Source of the DNA: Microvirga soli
GTDB lineage: Bacteria; Pseudomonadota; Alphaproteobacteria; Rhizobiales; Beijerinckiaceae
DNA length: 64,000 bases
Assembly: GCF_016734765.1 (NCBI RefSeq)
Contig: NZ_JAERQE010000012.1
Span: forward strand, 80,471 to 144,470
Reading direction: 5' to 3'
The notes below the pieces were generated by a model. The model ran no database searches. It was given only the letters and a program-made list of their open reading frames with translations, and was not told the DNA's origin. Shown here piece after piece: positions 43,970 to 52,436 of this stretch (the stretch's first letter is position 1; each line of letters opens with the position of its first letter). Made by a program: the position numbers and the translations under genes.

Positions 43970-45973
43970 ATGAAGATCCAGACCACCTCCAACGGCTTCG
44001 ACCTCGTCCTCGACGGCAGGCCCATCCTACGCCACTGCAGCGATGCTCCGTGTCTGTTCGTCGGCCAGGGCGATGCTCGTATGGACATGTATCGCGGCAA
44101 CTTCGACATCGAGGATTATATCATCGAGCGCACGCCGCTGGCGCATGCTGTCGTGTCAGGCTCCCAGATTGCTTTCTCGATAGCGCCGGGGCAGCCGGTT
44201 CGCCTGACCTTGGAGCTGTCGGGCGACGAGCGGAACGGCGCCATCACGTTCCATGCGGACGATGCAGCTGTCAACCGGCTTTGGATCCGTGTGGCAGCAG
44301 AGGAGGGGGAGCATGTCTGGGGCGGCGGCGAGCAGATGTCGTATTTCGACATGCGCGGTCGGCGGTTCCCTCTCTGGACGTCCGAGCCCGGCGTGGGGCG
44401 CGACAAGACCACCGAGATCACCTTCAAGGCTGACGTCACCGGCAAGTCGGGCGGCGATTACTGGAACACCAACTATCCGCAGCCGACCTATCTTTCGTCC
44501 CGACGCTACGCGCTGCATGTGGAGGCGAGCGCCTACTCGGCTTTTGATTTCCGTCGCGGCGACTTTCATGAGGTCGAAATCTGGGCTGTGCCGGACCGCA
44601 TCGAGCTGACTGCCCGCCCGACCTTCATTGCACTCGTCGAGGCCATGGCCGAGCGCTTCGGCCGCCAGCCGCCGCTGCCGGAATGGGTCTATGGTGGCGC
44701 GATCATTGGGCTTAAGGACGGCGCTAACTCCTTCAAGCGACTTGAGCGCATCATTGCGGCCGGCACGAAGGTTTCCGGCCTGTGGTGTGAGGACTGGGTG
44801 GGCTTGCGCCACACGTCCTTCGGCGCACGTCTGTTCTGGGATTGGAAAGCGAACGATGATCGTTATCCAGCGCTACGCCAGTGCATTGCTGAGCTGGAGG
44901 ACCGAGGTATCCGTTTCCTCGGTTATGTGAACCCTTACCTCGCCGTCGACGGCTCCCTGTTCCCGGAGGCGGAGGCTGCAGGCTATTTCGCCACGGGTGA
45001 GAGTGGCAAGACAGCTCTCGTCGATTTCGGCGAGTTCGATTGCGGTGTCGTCGATTTCACGAATCCGGAGGCATCCGCCTGGTTCGCTGAGCGCGTCATC
45101 GGTCAGAACATGGTCGATTTCGGACTCTCCGGCTGGATGGCAGATTTCGGCGAGTATCTTCCCATCGACGTGAAGCTCGCCAACGGCATCGATGCGAAGG
45201 TCATGCACAATGCTTGGCCGACGCTCTGGGCCGAGGTGAATGCCCGTGCTGTCGTGAGCAGGGGGAAAACCGGCGAGATCCTGTTCTTCATGCGGGCCGG
45301 TTTCACCGGCGTTCAGCAGCATTGCCCACTGCTCTGGGCAGGCGATCAGTCGGTGGACTTCACCCGCCACGACGGTCTCGTGACGGTCATCTCCGGGGCT
45401 CTCTCTTCGGGTCTCCTCGGCAATGCGTACCATCACTCGGACATCGGGGGCTATACCAGCCTCTTCGGCAATGTGCGCACGCCCGAACTCATCATGCGCT
45501 GGGCCGAAATGGGAGCCTTCACATCGGTCATGCGCACCCATGAGGGTAACCGCCCGCGTGACAACCTGCAGATCGATCAGGATCCGCAGGTGCTGGATCA
45601 TTTCGCCCGGATGACACGAATCTACGTGCATCTTGCGCCATACCTGAAATCCCTCGTGGAGGAGGCCTCCACGCGAGGCCTGCCAGTGCAGCGGCCGCTC
45701 TTCCTCCATTTCGAGGACGATGCCCGCACCTATGCCATTCAGGACGCGTACCTGTATGGTGCGGATCTGCTTGTGGCGCCTGTCTCCCAGGCTGGGAAGA
45801 CCGAATGGACCACCTATCTGCCGACCGGGGCGGTATGGATTCACGTCTGGACGAATGAGACCTTCAATGGCGGAGGAAGCGTGACTGTGTCTGCACCCTT
45901 TGGCGAACCGCCTGTGTTCTACCGTGCCGGCTCACGTTTTGCTGAGCTTTTCGCAGGCTTGAGGGCGTTCTGA
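43970..45973 (+). CDS. GH31 glycosidase, sulfoquinovosidase
   Basis: A 667-residue retaining alpha-glycosidase of family GH31. The nucleophile is Asp392 (GWMADFGEYLP) and the acid/base Asp459 (WAGDQSVDF). Residues that bind the sulfonate of sulfoquinovose in YihQ and Agrobacterium SQase are all found: Lys249 (GLKDGANSF), Glu274 (WCEDWVG), Arg287 and Trp290 (SFGARLFWDW) and Tyr495 (HHSDIGGYT). This is the KERWY pattern of the Agrobacterium enzyme. Family stretches HNAWPTLWAEVNARAV and MRTHEGNRPRDN also agree. It would release sulfoquinovose from sulfoquinovosyl glycerol or sulfolipid fragments. No signal peptide is seen, so it acts in the cytoplasm after import. It is eight bases after the SDR. 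Confidence 0.9.
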   Translation: MKIQTTSNGFDLVLDGRPILRHCSDAPCLFVGQGDARMDMYRGNFDIEDYIIERTPLAHAVVSGSQIAFSIAPGQPVRLTLELSGDERNGAITFHADDAAVNRLWIRVAAEEGEHVWGGGEQMSYFDMRGRRFPLWTSEPGVGRDKTTEITFKADVTGKSGGDYWNTNYPQPTYLSSRRYALHVEASAYSAFDFRRGDFHEVEIWAVPDRIELTARPTFIALVEAMAERFGRQPPLPEWVYGGAIIGLKDGANSFKRLERIIAAGTKVSGLWCEDWVGLRHTSFGARLFWDWKANDDRYPALRQCIAELEDRGIRFLGYVNPYLAVDGSLFPEAEAAGYFATGESGKTALVDFGEFDCGVVDFTNPEASAWFAERVIGQNMVDFGLSGWMADFGEYLPIDVKLANGIDAKVMHNAWPTLWAEVNARAVVSRGKTGEILFFMRAGFTGVQQHCPLLWAGDQSVDFTRHDGLVTVISGALSSGLLGNAYHHSDIGGYTSLFGNVRTPELIMRWAEMGAFTSVMRTHEGNRPRDNLQIDQDPQVLDHFARMTRIYVHLAPYLKSLVEEASTRGLPVQRPLFLHFEDDARTYAIQDAYLYGADLLVAPVSQAGKTEWTTYLPTGAVWIHVWTNETFNGGGSVTVSAPFGEPPVFYRAGSRFAELFAGLRAF

Positions 45974-45976
45974 GCG

Positions 45977-46747
45977 ATGTCAGTTGCGGAGCTTTTCGGC
46001 TTTCTCCTGCTGGCAGGCGCTGCAGCTTATGCGCAGACTCTCACCGGTTTTGCCTTTGGCCTGATCACAATGGGGGGCGTTGGCCTGACGGGGCTGCTGT
46101 CATTGCCCGATGCTGCCGCGATCGTGAGCGTGCTGACCCTTGTGAATGCCACGCAGATGCTGCTGAAAGGCTGGCGCGACGTAGCGTGGCGGGAGTTCGG
46201 GTTTGTCATGGTGGCCAGCATCCCGATGCTCTTCGTTGGCTATTGGCTGCTGGAGTGGCTTGCCGGAACCCGTGCCGATCTCCTGCGCCTGATCCTCGGG
46301 CTCGTGATTATCGTATCCAGCCTTCAACTGGCGCGAAAGCCCGAGCCTCTGGCGAAGCAGTCGAGGGACGGGTCGTTCTTCTTTTTCGGCTCGATCGCCG
46401 GCCTCATGGGAGGAATGTTCTCAACGGCTGGTCCACCGCTCGTCTACCACTTCTATCGCCAGCCTATGCCCCTGGTGAGGATCCGGGAAACACTCGTCAC
46501 TGTGTTTGCACTCAATGCTGTCTTCCGCATTGCTCTCGTGGTGATGTCCGGCGATCTACCATCGAGATCAAATCTCACCGGTCTCCTCGCCATTCCGGCG
46601 GTCATGGGCGCAACCTTTGCGGCGCGGCGCTGGCCGCCGCCTGTCTCGCCGGCCACGATGCGCCGCATCGTGTTCATTCTTCTCTTTCTCTCAGGCGTAT
46701 CTCTGGGCGCACCTGCTGTCCTCCGTCTCCTGGGAGCCCTGCCATGA
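45977..46747 (+). CDS. TauE/SafE-family sulfonate/sulfite exporter
   Basis: A 256-residue membrane protein with about eight hydrophobic segments. Its two halves each start with the family pattern: QTLTGFAFGLITMGGVGLTG in the first and GSIAGLMGGMFSTAGPPLVY in the second. Members export sulfite, sulfoacetate or other C2-C3 sulfonates. It begins three bases after the GH31 stop and is the last gene of the operon, so it is well placed to export the three-carbon sulfonate end product (sulfolactate in known sulfo-ED strains). Confidence 0.87.
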   Translation: MSVAELFGFLLLAGAAAYAQTLTGFAFGLITMGGVGLTGLLSLPDAAAIVSVLTLVNATQMLLKGWRDVAWREFGFVMVASIPMLFVGYWLLEWLAGTRADLLRLILGLVIIVSSLQLARKPEPLAKQSRDGSFFFFGSIAGLMGGMFSTAGPPLVYHFYRQPMPLVRIRETLVTVFALNAVFRIALVVMSGDLPSRSNLTGLLAIPAVMGATFAARRWPPPVSPATMRRIVFILLFLSGVSLGAPAVLRLLGALP

Positions 46748-46851
46748 CCTTTGCCGGGTTGTAGCGGGTATCGGCTCGGTTATCGATAATCGCCGGATCG
46801 GAACCATTCACCGTGAACGCCATTGCTCTGTGAAGCTTAGTGGAGGCTCCG

Positions 46852-47463
46852 ATGCCTGATGAAAAGATCGACCAGAAACGCCCTTTGGATGCGCAGAACG
46901 AGTCCAGGCCGACCCAGCAACGACATGTGGATGACACAGTCGATGACAGCTTTCCTGCAAGCGATCCGCCAGCCTGGACCACATCCGCATCGAAGAGCGT
47001 TGCAGCGGAATGCGTGCCCGACGCACTGAACGAGGTACCTGTGCCGCCCGGGCAGGGATTTGATGAGGGTCTGTCAACCACCCTCCGGTCAACAGCCGAA
47101 CAGGCGGCCAATACGGCTCGTGATTTCTACCAGCGAAGCCGCACATACCTGGAGCAGGGCAGGCGGTATGTGCCGGAGGCCGAGCGCTACTACCGGCAAG
47201 GGACTGAAACAATCGGCCGCCCCGTGCAGGAGCATCCGGTGGCCGCTCTGCTGGTCATCGGTACGCTTGGCTGTGCCTTGGGATGGATGCTGGGCCGGCG
47301 CATGTCCGATATCCCTCCCGCACGGCTTTGGCACACAGGATCGAACCGTCGATTCCGCAATGCACAAGCCTGGCGGCCGGAGCCTCGATCAAACTCCGTG
47401 GGTAGGCATTTCCATCCCCGTGACAATGTCGAGGCGGCAAGCCACACGAACAACAGCTTCTGA
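46852..47463 (+). CDS. Hypothetical protein with acidic N-terminus and single membrane helix
   Basis: A 203-residue protein starting MPDEKIDQKRPLDAQNE behind TGGAGG. Around residue 30 is the motif DDTVDDSFPASDPPAW, which recurs in small stress-associated proteins of this order. A coiled, Tyr/Glu-rich region follows (AANTARDFYQRSRTYLEQGR), then EHPVAALLVIGTLGCALGWM, an ElaB/DUF883-like C-terminal membrane helix with GR. The last 45 residues are basic and low-complexity. Ribosome hibernation or envelope stress roles known for ElaB-like proteins are only a loose analogy. It is convergent with the oxidoreductase at 47535. Confidence 0.75.
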   Translation: MPDEKIDQKRPLDAQNESRPTQQRHVDDTVDDSFPASDPPAWTTSASKSVAAECVPDALNEVPVPPGQGFDEGLSTTLRSTAEQAANTARDFYQRSRTYLEQGRRYVPEAERYYRQGTETIGRPVQEHPVAALLVIGTLGCALGWMLGRRMSDIPPARLWHTGSNRRFRNAQAWRPEPRSNSVGRHFHPRDNVEAASHTNNSF

Positions 47464-47471
47464 TAATCTCA

Positions 47472-47517
47472 GCCGCGGTCGATCCGGATGCTTCGGCATT
47501 GGCTATCCGACCGCGGC
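47472..47517. terminator. Compound hairpin between convergent genes
   Basis: GCCGCGGTCG and CGACCGCGGC form a perfect 10-bp outer stem. Inside it ATGC-TTCG-GCAT forms a second UUCG-capped hairpin. It fills the gap between the gene ending at 47463 and the convergent one ending at 47535 and probably terminates both. Confidence 0.65.
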
Positions 47518-47534
47518 CTCACGGCGGACGCCAT

Positions 47535-48785
47535 TCAGCGCGTTGAAGCTGTTACGTCGAGCGTTACCGGCTTGGCTTCCTGCGCGCTGCGGTAGATGGC
47601 CTGCAGGATGCGGACATCGCGCAGGCCTTCCTCTCCGGGTGTCTTTGGATTGCGGTTCTCCATTACGCTTTGCGAGAAGTGGTCCATCTCAGCGGCGAAT
47701 TGGCTCTGCTCCTTCACCTTCACTTCCTGGCGACCCTTTTCGCTCTGCACGGTGAGCTTGTTGCCCTCATATTCCGTACCCGGATCCAGGATGAGCGAGC
47801 CTTTCTCGCCGAAGGCCTGAATACGCTTCACGGAGGCGGTGGAGTATGACGATGACAGATTGGCCACTGCTCCCGAGGGGAAACGCAGCTGAAATGCAAC
47901 TCTGTCCTCCACTTCACGGAAGCGTGGATCGTCCTTCACATTCGAGATCTGCCCGAAAACCTCGACAGGTTCTTCGCCCGTGAGATAGCGGGCGGCCTGC
48001 AGTGAGTAGATCCCGATATCATACAGCGACCCGCCGCCGGCCAGGGATTTCACCATGCGCCACTGATCGGCGGGATCCTTCGGGTCCAGGATACGGCCGT
48101 GATCACTGGTGACGAGGTGAAGCGGCCCAATCTCGCCTTCGCGCACCCTGCGGATGGCTTCCACATTGTGCGGCTCGAACTGCGCGCGGTAGGCCACCAT
48201 GAGCTTGCGGTCGGCCTCTCGGCCTGCACGGATCATAGTCTCGCATTCCTCAACCGTGACGGCCATGGGCTTTTCGCAGAACACATGCTTGCCGGCTTTG
48301 AACGACCGTACCGTGTACTCCGCATGAAGGGCGTTGGGCAGGATGATGTAGGTCACATCAACGTCCGGATTGTCGGCGATCCGGTCGAAGGTCTGGTAGT
48401 CGTACAGGTTGTGGGTGTCGACGCCGTAGCGTGAGGCGACCTGCTCGGCCTTCTGCCGATTTCCTGAAACCAACGCTACGAGCTTGGACGAACGGCTCTC
48501 GGCGAAGGAGGGGAGAATCTGGTTGAGGGCGAACTTGCCGAGGCCCACCACGGCCCACCCGAGCCTGCGCCCCGGCTCCATCGGCATCTCCTGTTCCATT
48601 TCTGGGATAGGACGGCCTGTCGGACGCGAGCGCGGCAACTCTGGTAGGTTTCCAGCGCCGCCGCCTTGAGCGAAGGCTGGCCCAACCAGCCCGAGGCTGG
48701 AGCCCATTAGCAGTCCACCGCCGGTACCGCGTAAAAACAAACGGCGCGACAGATCGAGCCTGCCGTCCTTCTCGAACAAGGTCAT
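47535..48785 (-). CDS. Gfo/Idh/MocA-family oxidoreductase, Tat-exported (glucose-fructose oxidoreductase-like)
   Basis: A 416-residue periplasmic oxidoreductase. The N-terminus has a twin-arginine signal (SRRLFLRGTGGGLLMGSSLG... AFAQ). The Rossmann domain starts LGWAVVGLGKFALNQILPSF and has the EKP motif HVFCEKPMAVTVEECE. The C-terminal domain includes GGSLYDIGIYSLQAARYLTG. Members such as Zymomonas GFOR keep NADP tightly bound and interconvert sugars in the periplasm; here the substrate is unknown. ATG 48785 is preferred because GGAGAT lies upstream and it places the RR motif correctly; an upstream start would add 32 unrelated residues. An EcfG-like promoter lies about 105 bases upstream. 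Confidence 0.88.
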   Translation of the reverse strand: MTLFEKDGRLDLSRRLFLRGTGGGLLMGSSLGLVGPAFAQGGGAGNLPELPRSRPTGRPIPEMEQEMPMEPGRRLGWAVVGLGKFALNQILPSFAESRSSKLVALVSGNRQKAEQVASRYGVDTHNLYDYQTFDRIADNPDVDVTYIILPNALHAEYTVRSFKAGKHVFCEKPMAVTVEECETMIRAGREADRKLMVAYRAQFEPHNVEAIRRVREGEIGPLHLVTSDHGRILDPKDPADQWRMVKSLAGGGSLYDIGIYSLQAARYLTGEEPVEVFGQISNVKDDPRFREVEDRVAFQLRFPSGAVANLSSSYSTASVKRIQAFGEKGSLILDPGTEYEGNKLTVQSEKGRQEVKVKEQSQFAAEMDHFSQSVMENRNPKTPGEEGLRDVRILQAIYRSAQEAKPVTLDVTASTR

Positions 48786-48889
48786 GGTATCTCCATCACA
48801 CCGGGATGCTCTCGGAAGCACTCCCCGGATTGCCACCGCTGCGGAATATCGTGGAGGGGAGTTGTCGTTCCCATCTCCCATGGGCCAAC

Positions 48890-48914
48890 AACCGGTCGAT
48901 GCGCTCCACGTTCC
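48890..48914 (-). promoter_or_regulatory. EcfG-type general-stress promoter candidate (oxidoreductase gene)
   Basis: On the minus strand GGAAC (48914-48910), 16 bases, GGTT (48893-48890). It matches the GGAAC-N16/17-NGTT pattern and lies upstream of the Tat oxidoreductase gene. Confidence 0.5.
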
Positions 48915-48952
48915 ACTGGGGAGCTCTGTTCAACAGGGGATTGGGGCTCGCT

Positions 48953-49162
48953 TCACGCTTTCTTGAGCGCGTCCGGCTTGTGAGCCGCGAGTTTTCCCGA
49001 CTTGTCGCTCTTCACGATGTATTCGGGCTTATCCTTCGAGGCCGCCACCTTGTGGCCTTTGATCTGTGTTGAGCTGGTCTGCTTCTTCACCACCTTGCCG
49101 GTGCTGTGGCCTCCAGAAGAGTCCCAGGACACCTTATCGCCGGCTTTCAATGACTTTGCCAT
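48953..49162 (-). CDS. DUF2945 (HVA1/TUDOR-like) small protein
   Basis: A 69-residue protein, start set at ATG 49162. Its sequence MAKSLKAGDKVSWDSSGGHS, GKVVKKQTSSTQIKGHKVAA and YIVKSDKSGKLAAHKPDALK matches the DUF2945 pattern, a small SH3/TUDOR-like fold named after hypervirulence-associated proteins. Function is unknown. An earlier in-frame start (96 residues further upstream) was rejected because it does not resemble the family. An EcfG-like promoter lies 36 bases upstream. Confidence 0.85.
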   Translation of the reverse strand: MAKSLKAGDKVSWDSSGGHSTGKVVKKQTSSTQIKGHKVAASKDKPEYIVKSDKSGKLAAHKPDALKKA

Positions 49163-49197
49163 GACTGACTCCTCTCGTGAGATTGAGTTCAGTCGGC

Positions 49198-49222
49198 AAC
49201 TCGATCCTGCCAACTCCGTTCC
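49198..49222 (-). promoter_or_regulatory. EcfG-type general-stress promoter candidate (DUF2945 gene)
   Basis: On the minus strand GGAAC (49222-49218), 16 bases, AGTT (49201-49198). It is placed 36 bases upstream of the DUF2945 start. Confidence 0.4.
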
Positions 49223-49295
49223 ACGCGGCTCGCCCATAGAGGTGATAGCCAGCTTCAACTGACAACCGAAGAGTCCTGGCACAGCATGCGTTCGC

Positions 49296-49553
49296 TCAAG
49301 AGTGCTTGCCGGACTGCACTCTTGTCTTGAGGGCTCCCATGGCCGCAAACGACAGGCTTGGCTGGTGGTCGTCAGCGGCTTCGATCTGGGACTCGCATAC
49401 AACGCAGTCCACTCCGCTTCTGACGCCCTGAACCCAGTATTGAGGCTCATAGGACGTGAGGGGGAGTTGCTTTACGACAAGGTAGGTATTCCGGCTCGGC
49501 CGCAGAGGGCACGCCGGAACAACGGCTTGACCGACTTCGAACTTATGGATCAT
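49296..49553 (-). CDS. Hypothetical small protein
   Basis: An 85-residue protein from ATG 49553 (MIHKFEVGQAVVPACPLRPS), with GGAG six bases upstream; ATG 49565 is in frame too. It contains a short beta-rich core (NTYLVVKQLPLTSYEPQYWV) and two cysteines in DCVVCESQIE. The pattern of a short sheet protein starting with an MxxKFxVGxxV stretch recurs among hypothetical proteins in this order, but I cannot name a function. Confidence 0.6.
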   Translation of the reverse strand: MIHKFEVGQAVVPACPLRPSRNTYLVVKQLPLTSYEPQYWVQGVRSGVDCVVCESQIEAADDHQPSLSFAAMGALKTRVQSGKHS

Positions 49554-49651
49554 GGCAGGCTCCATGAGGCCACCAATCAACCCTCGTCTCCTGACGAGTG
49601 CTTAAGCCCTTAAAGGAAAATCGAGATCAAAGTTCCATGCTTGGCTGTCGC

Positions 49652-52165
49652 TCAGACGGAAACCTTCCAGATTTCATCGGCGTATTCGCGGATCGTGCGA
49701 TCGGACGAGAACCAGCCGACCCTGGAGGTGTTCAGTATGCTGGCACGGCTCCATACGGAAGGCTCCTGCCATAGCTCATCGACCCGGCGTTGAGTTTGCC
49801 AATACGAGTCGAAATCCGCAGCCACCATGAATGCATCATCGGATGATAAGGCATGCACGAGGGAATCGAACCTGTGGCGATCATCCGGCGAGAATGTTCC
49901 AGCCGTAATCAGGTTGATGGCTCTCTCAAATCGGGCCGACCAGCCCGCCCGGTCGCGGTGCATCCCGGCCTTGCGGTACGCCTCGACCTCTTCGGCCGTC
50001 ATGCCGAAGATGAAGATGTTGTCGGGGCCGACGCATTCGCGGATTTCGATATTCGCTCCGTCGAGGGTCCCGATGGTGAGAGCGCCGTTTAGGGCGAGCT
50101 TCATGTTGCCTGTGCCGGAGGCTTCCATGCCGGCCGTCGAGATCTGCTCGGACAGGTCCGCTGCGGGAATGATGGCTTCAGCTAGGCTGACATTGTAGTT
50201 GGGAAGGAAAACAACCTTCAGGCGGCCGGCTACGACAGGATCGGAATTGACGGTGTTTGCAACGTCGTTGGCGAGCTTGATGATCAGCTTTGCCCGGTGG
50301 TAGCTGGCTGCCGCCTTGCCGGCAAAGATCTTGACCCGCGGCACCCAGTTCCGCTCGGGCTCCGACCGGATGGCATCGTAGAGCGCGATCACTTCCAGGA
50401 TGTTGAGCAATTGCCGCTTGTACTCATGAATGCGCTTGATATGGACATCGAACAGGGCCGTGGGATCAATCTGCACGCCCGTCCGCTCAGCCACGATCCT
50501 AGCCAGGTTGAGTTTCGATGCTCTGCGCTGATTCCTGAACCGATCCTGGAAAGCACCGTCGTCGGCCAGCTTTTCCAGTTTGATCAGGGCTCCGGGATCA
50601 TCCAGGACAGCCTCACCCAGTTCCCGCGTCAGAAGCTGCGTTAACTGCGGGTTCGCCTGATGCAGCCACCTGCGGAAGGTGATGCCATTCGTCTTGTTGA
50701 GGATGCGGCCGGGGTAGAGAGCGTTCAGATCGCGGAACACCGTCTGGCGCATCAGGTCAGTATGAAGCGCCGACACTCCATTGACCTTGTGAGCGCCAAT
50801 GAAGGCGAGATGACCCATGCGCACATATCGGCCATGGCTCTCGTCGATCACCGAGACGGATTTGATGAGCTGCACATCGGCCGACCGGCGGATCAGCGGC
50901 TCCAGATGCAGCCAATTGATGTGGTAGATGATCTGGAGATGGCGTGGGAGAAGCCGCTCCATCAGCGTCACGGGCCAGCGCTCGAGGGCCTCGGGCATGA
51001 GGGTATGGTTGGTGTAGTTCAGCGTCCTGGTTGTGATGGCCCAGGCGGCATCCCAGGCCAGATGGTGCTCATCGACCAGAAGGCGCATCAGCTCCGCTAC
51101 GGCGAGTGCCGGGTGGGTATCGTTGAGCTGGATCGCCGCGTGGTCCGACAGTGTGTGGAGATCCCCATGCAAGCGCATGTGCCGGGCCAACAGGTCTTGT
51201 AGGGAGGCCGAGGTGAAGAAGAACTCCTGGCGCAGACGCAGCACTCGGCCAGCCTCTGTTTCGTCGCCGGGATAGAGCACGCGCGAGATCGCCTCGGCCC
51301 GGGTCCGGTCGGCGAGAGCGCCGACATGGTCGCCTGAATTGAAAGCCTCGAGCCGCAGAGGCTCGACAGATCGAGCCGACCACAGCCTCAGGGTGTTGAC
51401 GTGGCGTCCGTGCCAGCCGACCACGGGGGTATCGAAGGCGACGGCCTGAACGACGTCGGCAGGTCTCCAGACGAAGCCTACTGGGCCCTCCACGTCAGGC
51501 ACCTGCTCGACAAAGCCGCCGAATGGCACCTGATAGACCAGATCGGACCGTTCGAACTCCCACGGATTGGCCCGGATCAGCCAGTCCTCGGGAAATTCCT
51601 GCTGCCACCCGTCACGAAGGCCTTGGCGGAACAGGCCGTGTTCGTAGCGGATCCCATAACCGTAAGCCGGTATTTCAAGACTCGCCATACTCTCCATGAA
51701 GCAGGCAGCGAGGCGACCGAGACCACCATTGCCAAGGGCGGCATCCGGCTCGATCGCCCGAATACGGTCCAGATCGACACCGAGGCCGGCGAGGGCATCC
51801 CTCGCACAATCGGTCAGGCGGAGGTTGTTCAGGGTATCGGACAGCAAGCGTCCGATCAGGAATTCCAGCGAGAAATAGCAGACGTGCTTGTGACCTGCTT
51901 GGTTCAGCCCTTTGGAGGCCATCCAGCGGTCCATGGCGCGGTCGCGCACGGCCAAGGCTGTTGCGGTGAACCAGTCGTGGTCGGTTGCGTGGGTCGGGTC
52001 CGTGCCGACATCATAGGTCAGCTTTGCAATGATGGCCTGTTGAAACGCGTCCGTTTCGGTACGCTCTGTCGGCTGCGTCGTCTCACTCACCACATAAGTG
52101 GGCTCAGCCTCATCACGATGACTGGAGGAGGGCAAAAGGCCTTGATCGAAACTCTCCACGGACAA
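49652..52165 (-). CDS. glgP: Glycogen/maltodextrin phosphorylase
   Basis: An 837-residue GT35 phosphorylase that removes glucose-1-phosphate from alpha-1,4-glucan ends. Family blocks include YFSLEFLIGRLLSDTLNNLR, GNGGLGRLAACFMESMASLE, YGIRYEHGLFRQ, the substrate site HLQIIYHINWLHLEPLIRRS and the pyridoxal-phosphate lysine in EASGTGNMKLALNGALTIGT. The size is normal; the first ~25 residues are an extension. It is divergent from the otsA-glgE-treS-glgB block, with 271 bases between, and gives the degradative side of the glucan cycle. Confidence 0.96.
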   Translation of the reverse strand: MSVESFDQGLLPSSSHRDEAEPTYVVSETTQPTERTETDAFQQAIIAKLTYDVGTDPTHATDHDWFTATALAVRDRAMDRWMASKGLNQAGHKHVCYFSLEFLIGRLLSDTLNNLRLTDCARDALAGLGVDLDRIRAIEPDAALGNGGLGRLAACFMESMASLEIPAYGYGIRYEHGLFRQGLRDGWQQEFPEDWLIRANPWEFERSDLVYQVPFGGFVEQVPDVEGPVGFVWRPADVVQAVAFDTPVVGWHGRHVNTLRLWSARSVEPLRLEAFNSGDHVGALADRTRAEAISRVLYPGDETEAGRVLRLRQEFFFTSASLQDLLARHMRLHGDLHTLSDHAAIQLNDTHPALAVAELMRLLVDEHHLAWDAAWAITTRTLNYTNHTLMPEALERWPVTLMERLLPRHLQIIYHINWLHLEPLIRRSADVQLIKSVSVIDESHGRYVRMGHLAFIGAHKVNGVSALHTDLMRQTVFRDLNALYPGRILNKTNGITFRRWLHQANPQLTQLLTRELGEAVLDDPGALIKLEKLADDGAFQDRFRNQRRASKLNLARIVAERTGVQIDPTALFDVHIKRIHEYKRQLLNILEVIALYDAIRSEPERNWVPRVKIFAGKAAASYHRAKLIIKLANDVANTVNSDPVVAGRLKVVFLPNYNVSLAEAIIPAADLSEQISTAGMEASGTGNMKLALNGALTIGTLDGANIEIRECVGPDNIFIFGMTAEEVEAYRKAGMHRDRAGWSARFERAINLITAGTFSPDDRHRFDSLVHALSSDDAFMVAADFDSYWQTQRRVDELWQEPSVWSRASILNTSRVGWFSSDRTIREYADEIWKVSV

Positions 52166-52436
52166 CCCCTAGTCTTTGATTATCAAGCAAGAGACGATCT
52201 CGCCTGTATTGTGTCGGCATTCCTTTAACAAACCGATAGCAACTTCAGAATGATACTCAACAATAGTTATCAAATTACCCAGAGAGCGTGACTCCGCGCC
52301 GCAGTTCAAAGCGGGTTTTCCTTTAGGCCAAGCTTCTTGCGGTAAGATGTAGCTGCTCCCACAGCTTATTTCTCGGCAACGGGAACTGCCTCTGAGCCGA
52401 ATGGTTTAACCTTCACCATTCGTTCAAGGTCAGGCC
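52166..52436. other. Divergent promoter region glgP/otsA
   Basis: This 271-base region is locally AT-richer (for example ATACTCAACAATAGTTATC near 52255) and has no gene. It holds an EcfG-type promoter facing otsA (52382-52406). No comparable element facing glgP was found. Confidence 0.55.
52382..52406 (+). promoter_or_regulatory. EcfG-type general-stress promoter candidate (otsA)
   Basis: GGAAC (52382-52386), 16 bases, GGTT (52403-52406), 30 bases before the otsA start. Trehalose synthesis is a classic target of the alphaproteobacterial general stress response. Confidence 0.6.

Noticed and set aside
38843..46747. A sulfoquinovose monooxygenase (sulfo-SMO) pathway as in Agrobacterium
   Set aside because: The importer and GH31 genes would fit, but no flavin-dependent monooxygenase or flavin reductase is present, while dehydratase and aldolase are.
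46800..46824. EcfG promoter before the gene at 46852
   Set aside because: GGAAC is followed at 16 bases by CATT, not NGTT, so the match is incomplete.
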